Assembly: GCA_964427485.1 (NCBI GenBank)
Contig: CAYRUP010000065.1
Span: 1 to 10,397, forward strand
Direction of reading: 5' to 3'
Origin: CAYRUP01 sp964427485
Lineage (GTDB): Bacteria; Pseudomonadota; Gammaproteobacteria; DSM-16500
DNA: 10,397 nt
Each line of letters opens with the position of its first letter. The stretch's first letter is position 1. The notes beneath the pieces were generated by a model. It worked only from the letters and a program-made list of their open reading frames with translations, was not told where the DNA came from and searched no databases. Made by a program: the position numbers and the translations under genes. Of this stretch, positions 6,036-10,397 are shown piece by piece.

Positions 6036-6743
6036 ATGTTGGGTGTTATCTCCCGTACTTTGTCCATTCTTTTGCTGCTTTTTAGTGAAAGTGTTTTCGC
6101 AGCATCCTTTGGCAGTTACCTCTGTCGTGATCAAACTCAATATACTTGTTACACCGTAAAACGTCATGACACGTGGGATCGCTTATTTAAAGAACCTGCA
6201 AAAATAGACATGGTCAAACGAATAAATCGCATGAATACTCCGTTGGAACGCGGCATGAAAATTGCTATTCCTAAAAATTGGGAACATGCGAATATTTTTG
6301 ATTTCGCACCTTTCCCTAAACAAATCGATCCGCCGGGCGAGAGGAAAATTTTAGTTTCTCTAAACCCGCATGTTTTAGCTTGGGCTGCCTATAATGCGGA
6401 GGGTACATTACAAGCTTGGGGACCTGCATCCGGTGGACAAGACTGGTGTTCTGATATCGGCCGCGGGTGTCATACTAAATTGGGTCATTTTGAAATTTAT
6501 CAGAGCGAAGGTCGTGGCTGTGTCTCAAGTAAATTCCCTGTTCACCGTGGCGGAGCGCCCATGCCTTATTGTATGTATTTCTATAAAGGTTTTGCTATTC
6601 ATGGCTCACCTCATGTGCCTGGCTATAATGCGAGCCATGGTTGCGTTCGAATTTTTATTTCAGATGCAAAATGGCTCAATCAAGAATTTGTGATGAAAGA
6701 TAATGTGCCAATTGAAATTACGGTAATTCCGGCGCGTGAATGA
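6036..6743 (+). CDS. Secreted L,D-transpeptidase (YkuD domain) with a LysM-like N-terminal part
   Basis: 235 residues. An N-terminal signal peptide (hydrophobic 9-17, likely cleavage after VFA, residue 22) sends it to the periplasm. Residues 37-80 resemble a LysM peptidoglycan-binding module (CYTVKRHDTWDRLF, then INRMNTPLERGMKIAIPKN). The catalytic YkuD part spans about 103-232 and ends in the hallmark HGSPHVPGYNASHGCVRI, with His189, His201, the nucleophile Cys203 and Arg205. Such enzymes form 3-3 cross-links in peptidoglycan or attach proteins to it, and are resistant to most beta-lactams except carbapenems. Six further cysteines (30, 38, 138, 145, 162, 179) could form disulfides in the periplasm. 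AGGAGG supports the start. The 3' end overlaps the convergent permease gene by 26 bases. The exact reaction cannot be told from sequence. Confidence 0.93.
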   Translation: MLGVISRTLSILLLLFSESVFAASFGSYLCRDQTQYTCYTVKRHDTWDRLFKEPAKIDMVKRINRMNTPLERGMKIAIPKNWEHANIFDFAPFPKQIDPPGERKILVSLNPHVLAWAAYNAEGTLQAWGPASGGQDWCSDIGRGCHTKLGHFEIYQSEGRGCVSSKFPVHRGGAPMPYCMYFYKGFAIHGSPHVPGYNASHGCVRIFISDAKWLNQEFVMKDNVPIEITVIPARE

Positions 6744-8313
6744 ATTCCTCTAATTGCAAATTCAGAAAATCCGTCGTCGCGGTGCTAGCTCGACTGATCA
6801 GAGCAAGATACAAAATCATCATACTAAAGATGGCAATCGCTAAAAAATCCCAACCGAATGGAATTACGTTTATACCGCCAAAGGGACCGAGATAAGAAAG
6901 TAAAACCAGCCCACTCAAATAAGGAATCACCCAGATCGCCGATTTCATGCCTAAAGAGGTTTGCCTAATTCGACCGCGCATACAGGCAATTCCGAAAAAA
7001 ACAAAACCAGCCAAAATAGCGATTGCCAATTTATATATCGTATCCCAACCCGTCCAATAACTAATTAAGTTACAAAAATAAAATGCGAGCACGCAAAGGA
7101 TATTCGCGAAGGGCAAACGAAATTTACGTTCTTGCTTAGGTAATTCGCGTCGCAAACAAAGCAACGCGATAGGGCCCATCGCATATGAAATTACCATTCC
7201 TGAAACAAGAAAACTGACCATCGCCTGCCAACCCGGTAACGGTAGGAATAAACACATACCAATGACGAAATTGACGAAAATGGCTGTGACAGGAAAATCT
7301 TCTTTATTAAGAAAGGCTAAAAATCGCGGCACATAGCCAATTTTGCTCATTGCATAAAGAATACGTGCTGTCGATGTGACATAAATCAAGCCCGCACCTG
7401 AAGGAGACACAGCAGCATCAATGTAAAGTAATTTCAACAACCAAATCACACCGAGACCCGCAATCAATCCCGCAAATGGACCTGCATCACCACTGAAACT
7501 TAAATTATGCCAGCCATTCGCTAATGCTTCCGGATTCAATGCACCGATAAAAGCAATTTGCAATCCAAGATATAACAGTAAACAACAAACAACTGAACCC
7601 ACAATCGCAACAGGAATCGTCACTGCCGATCGTTTTGCTTCGCCTGCCAATTCTACGCCATGCTTAAAGCCAGTAAATGCAAAGGCAATACCGCCTGTTG
7701 CAACCGCAGTTAAAATGGCTTGCCAACTATGCGTATTCGCATCAGAAAACATACCGCTAAAATTTGCAGGATGAAAATTCACTTTGAGTAATGTGACAAT
7801 CGTTAAAATAATCACGAGTACTTTAAATAAAAATAACAAAAAATTAAAACGAACCAGACCTTTGAAACTGACAATGTTGATGATACAAAACGCGAGCATC
7901 AAAATAGTTGCCCAAACAAAACCAATGCCTGTTAATAATGGCACGCCATTCATTTGGTGGGTTAAAGAAATAAAATAGGTCGAAGCATATTGCAATACCG
8001 CTTGTACTTCAATCGGCGCCATTGTTAAAGCCGATAGCCAAGCAATCCAACTCATCACAAAGCTCGTAAACGTTCCATGACTTAATTGTGGAATTTGTGC
8101 TGTTCCTCCCGCAACGGGTAAAAGCACAGACAATTCAACAAAGGTCAATGCAATAATAGCCGTCGCAATACCTCCAATCAGCCATGCAATAATCGCTGAC
8201 GATCCGGCAATTTTTGCTGCATATAAAGGAGCAAATAGCCACGCTGAACCAATCATGCCGTTGATACTTAACATCAATAAGCTCAGTGGAGTAAAACGTC
8301 TGTTTAATTCCAT
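6718..8313 (-). CDS. APC-family amino acid permease
   Basis: 531-residue inner-membrane protein with about 14 predicted membrane helices (roughly 11-33, 38-61, 84-112, 126-149, 157-177, 199-217, 232-256, 278-303, 341-359, 362-388, 402-421, 427-445, 457-475, 487-507). The first helix carries the unwound substrate-binding motif NGMIGSAWLFAP (18-29), typical of the amino acid-polyamine-cation superfamily. The segment GFKHGVELAGEAK (215-227) is also typical. Among characterised members it recalls YveA-like aspartate:proton symporters, but the substrate cannot be assigned safely. The start ATG at 8313 has GGAG ten bases upstream, a slightly long spacing. It begins 24 bases after the stop of the ProQ/FinO-domain gene, so the two are probably co-transcribed. 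The last codons overlap the opposite-strand transpeptidase gene. Confidence 0.9.
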   Translation of the reverse strand: MELNRRFTPLSLLMLSINGMIGSAWLFAPLYAAKIAGSSAIIAWLIGGIATAIIALTFVELSVLLPVAGGTAQIPQLSHGTFTSFVMSWIAWLSALTMAPIEVQAVLQYASTYFISLTHQMNGVPLLTGIGFVWATILMLAFCIINIVSFKGLVRFNFLLFLFKVLVIILTIVTLLKVNFHPANFSGMFSDANTHSWQAILTAVATGGIAFAFTGFKHGVELAGEAKRSAVTIPVAIVGSVVCCLLLYLGLQIAFIGALNPEALANGWHNLSFSGDAGPFAGLIAGLGVIWLLKLLYIDAAVSPSGAGLIYVTSTARILYAMSKIGYVPRFLAFLNKEDFPVTAIFVNFVIGMCLFLPLPGWQAMVSFLVSGMVISYAMGPIALLCLRRELPKQERKFRLPFANILCVLAFYFCNLISYWTGWDTIYKLAIAILAGFVFFGIACMRGRIRQTSLGMKSAIWVIPYLSGLVLLSYLGPFGGINVIPFGWDFLAIAIFSMMILYLALISRASTATTDFLNLQLEEFIHAPELP

Positions 8314-8337
8314 TTAATGTGGACTCCAACTCTCTTT

Positions 8338-8865
8338 TTACTTGAGAGAGACTTGTTCTGAGCGATCTGCTACTGCACCATTTGACTGTTTTTTTTGTTG
8401 TTTGGCTTTGCGGCAGTCAGTCGAGTATTGCGCTTCTTCCGCCGTTACAACGCCAGAAGGATTACCATTCAAATCAATGCGCGTGCTGCCAGCTGTCATG
8501 CTTTTATGATAAGCCACCGAATTCACATAATAAGCCAGGCTATTCACCATACACGCTTTGTCACCAATTACGATATCTTCGCGCGTACTTAAGGCTTTCA
8601 CCAAATCTTGCTTGATGCCGATTTTTAATGGTTTGATTTCTTTAAGCTCTTTAAAACACGCTGGAAAATGCGCTTTTAGCATTTCCACGCCATATTGCGC
8701 ATGCTCCAGCCAAGCAGGCTTTTGTTTTGCATTTTTTTCAGTGGGGGGATTCGCTCGATTTAGCTTTTTCTTTTCATTTTTATGATTGACTGGATTCTCA
8801 GTGGGAGAAGATGAAAGCCCCATTGATAAAGCTTTTAATTGTTCTTTTAAACTTGGATTACTCAT
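8338..8865 (-). CDS. ProQ/FinO-domain RNA-binding protein (RocC-like)
   Basis: 175 residues. The core (about 52-150) matches the ProQ/FinO RNA chaperone fold: AHFPACFKELKEIKPLKIGIK begins it (65-85, best read as LKAHFPACF then PLKIGIKQDL at 79-88), followed by a helix near AYYVNSVAYHKSM and the diagnostic TRIDLNGNPSG (128-138). This domain binds structured RNAs, often small-RNA hairpins and mRNA 3' ends. The N-terminal 50 residues and C-terminal 25 are polar, basic and probably disordered. Overall layout recalls RocC, a competence regulator of Legionella, but orthology is not shown. The start at 8865 is chosen because AGGAG lies seven bases upstream; a longer in-frame start at 8910 has no such site and adds residues unlike the family. 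It leads a likely operon with the permease. Confidence 0.88.
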   Translation of the reverse strand: MSNPSLKEQLKALSMGLSSSPTENPVNHKNEKKKLNRANPPTEKNAKQKPAWLEHAQYGVEMLKAHFPACFKELKEIKPLKIGIKQDLVKALSTREDIVIGDKACMVNSLAYYVNSVAYHKSMTAGSTRIDLNGNPSGVVTAEEAQYSTDCRKAKQQKKQSNGAVADRSEQVSLK

Positions 8866-9061
8866 GCAGTGACTCCTATTACATCGTATAGCGCTTGGGA
8901 TTGGTGACAATATGGGTTTATTAGAAAAAATTCTCGCGTATTTATGCTGATGATAGATTTGTGTACTTTAATAACTTCTCCGCATGAAATCAACCAGAAA
9001 CATGCATATTAAACATAAAAAAACTGGAAAATCCTGCATCATTTTGCATGAATAGTGGACT

Positions 9062-9090
9062 TTGTCCGCGAAAGAATGTTAAATTTTAGA
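9062..9090 (+). promoter_or_regulatory. Possible promoter of the lysine-rich coiled-coil gene
   Basis: TTGTCC (9062-9067), a 17-base spacer, then TTTAGA (9085-9090). Both boxes are partial matches to sigma-70 consensus. The -35 box overlaps a small inverted repeat, GGAC-TTT-GTCC (9057-9067), that could be an operator. The remainder of the 257-base gap upstream (8866-9061) is AT-rich with no clear gene. Confidence 0.35.
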
Positions 9091-9122
9091 GTCTTAATTT
9101 TTCTAGAGAAGGATTTTAACTC

Positions 9123-9731
9123 ATGGCACCAAAGAAATATGCAAAGCGCGCTAAAATGAAAAAAACAACAGCCAAATCCCGTACCTCACACAAAGGTGTT
9201 TTATCACTCGCGGAAAAGGTAGAAAAGGAATTTCGCCAAATCCCAACCAAACTTGCCAAGCTATATCGTCAAGAAGTCATGACTTTAAAGCAACAAGAAG
9301 CCAAGTGGAAAGCTGAAATCAAGAAAGCAGAACTTTCACAAAAAGCAGCGGAAAATAAACATAGGCAGTTAGCGAATGCAACCATGACAAAAACTGCAAA
9401 AAAACAATTTGCCGCCGCTAAAAAAACCTTGGCTCAAGCTAACAAAACAATAAAAGAACTGTCTACTAACCTCGCTAAAATCAGCAAAAATATCAATGAT
9501 CTTGTCGCAAAACAAATGAAGTATACCGCATTGAATACTGAGTTAGCTAAAATTGAAAAACAGCTTATACAAAAAATTAAAGCACCTGTTCCTGCACCTA
9601 AAAAAGATGTAAAAAAAGTTAAATTAGTAAAGCAAAAGCAACCTAAAGAAATCACGCATACTGCTGAAGACCAAATGGAAGAACCATTTCCGATGACCAC
9701 TAAAACGCCTGAAACAGTTGAAATGGAATAG
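9123..9731 (+). CDS. Lysine/alanine-rich coiled-coil protein with histone H1-like tail
   Basis: 202 residues, function not recognised. Residues 1-25 are a strongly basic tail (MAPKKYAKRAKMKKTTAKSR and onward), like bacterial histone H1-like proteins. Residues 28-150 are rich in Lys, Ala, Gln and Glu and almost free of Gly and Pro, suggesting one long helix or coiled coil. Residues 151-172 are a second basic, Pro-containing linker (KAPVPAPKKDVKKVK). The last 30 residues are acidic (AEDQMEEPFP, then PETVEME). There is no signal peptide or membrane segment, so it is cytoplasmic. AGAAGGA lies about nine bases before the ATG. A nucleic-acid or nucleoid role is plausible from the tail and from fis as the next gene, but the composition alone could mislead a family search. 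The fis start is 193 bases downstream. Confidence 0.8.
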   Translation: MAPKKYAKRAKMKKTTAKSRTSHKGVLSLAEKVEKEFRQIPTKLAKLYRQEVMTLKQQEAKWKAEIKKAELSQKAAENKHRQLANATMTKTAKKQFAAAKKTLAQANKTIKELSTNLAKISKNINDLVAKQMKYTALNTELAKIEKQLIQKIKAPVPAPKKDVKKVKLVKQKQPKEITHTAEDQMEEPFPMTTKTPETVEME

Positions 9732-9792
9732 TTTGCTGAACAAATATCTTTTTTAAGATAAAGTGTGTTTTGAAAAAAATGCTTTTAAAGCT

Positions 9793-9876
9793 CACTGCCA
9801 TTAAGTTAAGCGATCCGCAAACATGTCATTCCCGCCCCCGCCTTCGCGGGATGACATGCTTAACTTAATGGTAGTG
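9793..9876. repeat. Nested palindromic repeat B upstream of fis
   Basis: The outer arms CACTGCCATTAAGTTAAGC (9793-9811) and GCTTAACTTAATGGTAGTG (9858-9876) match at 18 of 19 positions. The inner arms are CATGTCATTCCCGC (9822-9835) and GCGGGATGACATG (9846-9858), with one bulged T. A 10-base stretch (9812-9821) separates outer and inner arms only on the left. The inner part resembles the widespread GTCATTCCCGC/GCGGGAATGAC type of intergenic palindrome. It ends 48 bases before the fis start, with no T run, so it is not a typical terminator. Confidence 0.88.
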
Positions 9877-9924
9877 TGCATGAAGCTAGTTATGGAAAAG
9901 TAAATAAAAAATGGAGTTTTGTTT

Positions 9925-10191
9925 ATGGCTGAAAAAATTGCAATATCCGAAAATTTAGATAGCATCACACTAAGACAAGCGGTAAAAGATACGTTAAAAA
10001 ATTATTTTACTAATATTGGTGGCGAACAACCTATTGATTTTTATTCCATTTTATTGGAAGAAATTGAACGTCCATTACTTGAGGTTTTGATTAATCATAC
10101 GCACTATAACCAAGTCAGAATGGCTCAAATCCTGGGTATTTCACGCGGCACTTTACGCAAAAAACTCAAACAATATGGCATGTTAGATTAA
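9925..10191 (+). CDS. fis: DNA-binding protein Fis
   Basis: 88-residue nucleoid protein and transcription factor that bends DNA as a homodimer. LRQAVKDTLKNYF and the IERPLLEVLINHT helix align closely with E. coli Fis (LRDSVKQALKNYF, VEQPLLDMVMQYT). The C-terminal helix-turn-helix NQVRMAQILGISRGTLRKKL (about 62-81), followed by KQYGMLD, is nearly diagnostic. The ATG at 9925 has GGAG eight bases upstream; an in-frame TTG at 9919 is rejected. In E. coli fis follows dusB; here it follows a lysine-rich coiled-coil gene and a palindromic repeat. This group often has several fis paralogues, so this may be one of a set. The promoter was not found and may lie in the short gap after the repeat. Confidence 0.96.
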   Translation: MAEKIAISENLDSITLRQAVKDTLKNYFTNIGGEQPIDFYSILLEEIERPLLEVLINHTHYNQVRMAQILGISRGTLRKKLKQYGMLD

Positions 10192-10246
10192 TTCATTGGC
10201 TTAGCATTGCTCGACTTCGGTTACTTTTGAAAAATAGCCAAAGGTT

Positions 10247-10325
10247 TGTCATCCTGAGTGGAACGAAGGATCGCTTGATGCGTATTGAGTGATCCTTCGA
10301 GCAAAAAAACACTCTCAGGATGACA
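10247..10325. repeat. Palindromic repeat C downstream of fis
   Basis: The outer arms are TGTCATCCTGAGTG (10247-10260) and CACTCTCAGGATGACA (10310-10325, with two extra bases). The inner arms are CGAAGGATC (10264-10272) and GATCCTTCG (10291-10299). This resembles the common GTCATCCTGAG...CGAAGGATC intergenic repeat. There are 55 bases between the fis stop and this element, with no clear terminator. Confidence 0.85.
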
Positions 10326-10372
10326 GTGCTTCTGTGCGGGCCCTCAGTACACGACAAAAAACAAAACCGTCG

Positions 10373-10397
10373 TCCCGGCGTGCTTCTGGCCGGGATC
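10373..10397. repeat. Palindromic repeat D, cut by the window end
   Basis: TCCCGGC (10373-10379) and GCCGGGA (10389-10395) form a hairpin around GTGCTTCTG. The wording matches the dispersed GTC(A/G)TCCCGGCGTGCTT...GGCCGGGATC type of repeat. The element probably continues past the window. Confidence 0.65.

Noticed and set aside
8330..8350. Small CTCTCT/AGAGAG hairpin between the ProQ/FinO and permease genes
   Set aside because: The stem is only six bases, is not followed by a T run on the minus strand and overlaps the stop codon, so a terminator is not supported.
8866..8910. Longer ProQ/FinO reading frame starting at 8910
   Set aside because: The extra 15 residues do not resemble the family and cover the clear AGGAG site of the start at 8865.
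8883..8910. TTGTCA-N16-TACGAT on the minus strand as a promoter for the ProQ/FinO gene
   Set aside because: Transcription would begin inside the ribosome binding site, leaving no usable leader.
9745..9760. TATCTT/AAGATA hairpin after the coiled-coil gene
   Set aside because: The stem is all but one A-T pair per arm and has no following T run, too weak to call a terminator.
9919..9924. TTG start two codons upstream of fis
   Set aside because: The ATG at 9925 has a better spaced GGAG and gives the normal Fis N-terminus.

Overview
The window looks like a chromosomal segment of an AT-rich gammaproteobacterium, most likely in the Legionella/Coxiella group (Legionellales). This is inferred from the combination of a typical Fis protein, a ProQ/FinO-domain protein of the RocC kind, a ribosome-hibernation domain fused to a cold-shock domain, and several short palindromic repeat families between genes. 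No rRNA, tRNA, CRISPR array, transposase or phage gene is visible.

Positions 1-3094 form a biotin locus. bioB (cut by the window start) and bioA lie on the minus strand and overlap by 50 bases. Divergent from bioA is a beta-ketoacyl-ACP synthase III that resembles BioZ, the enzyme that starts the pimeloyl moiety from glutaryl-CoA in alphaproteobacteria. Between the two genes is a good match to a BirA (biotin repressor) operator. It covers the -35 box of a clear promoter for the bioZ-like gene. Shared biotin control of bioAB and a BioZ-like gene is the most interesting signal here.

Positions 3095-5879 hold three minus-strand genes. The first is an HPF/RaiA-cold-shock fusion, with a terminator built from a dispersed palindrome. 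The other two are an enoyl-CoA hydratase and a 3-hydroxyisobutyryl-CoA hydrolase-like gene, one base apart, suggesting a step pair in valine or branched-chain acyl-CoA breakdown. A double copy of the same palindrome has invaded the 3' end of the hydrolase gene and now encodes its last 14 codons and its stop.

Positions 6036-8865 hold a secreted L,D-transpeptidase (plus strand). It overlaps tail to tail with an APC-family amino acid permease on the minus strand. The permease lies directly downstream of the ProQ/FinO-domain gene, probably in one transcript.

Positions 9123-10397 hold a lysine-rich coiled-coil protein with a histone H1-like tail, then fis. Fis is flanked by three further palindromic repeat types, the last cut by the window end. 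Intergenic stretches are all shorter than 300 bases and are described under features or findings where something is visible.
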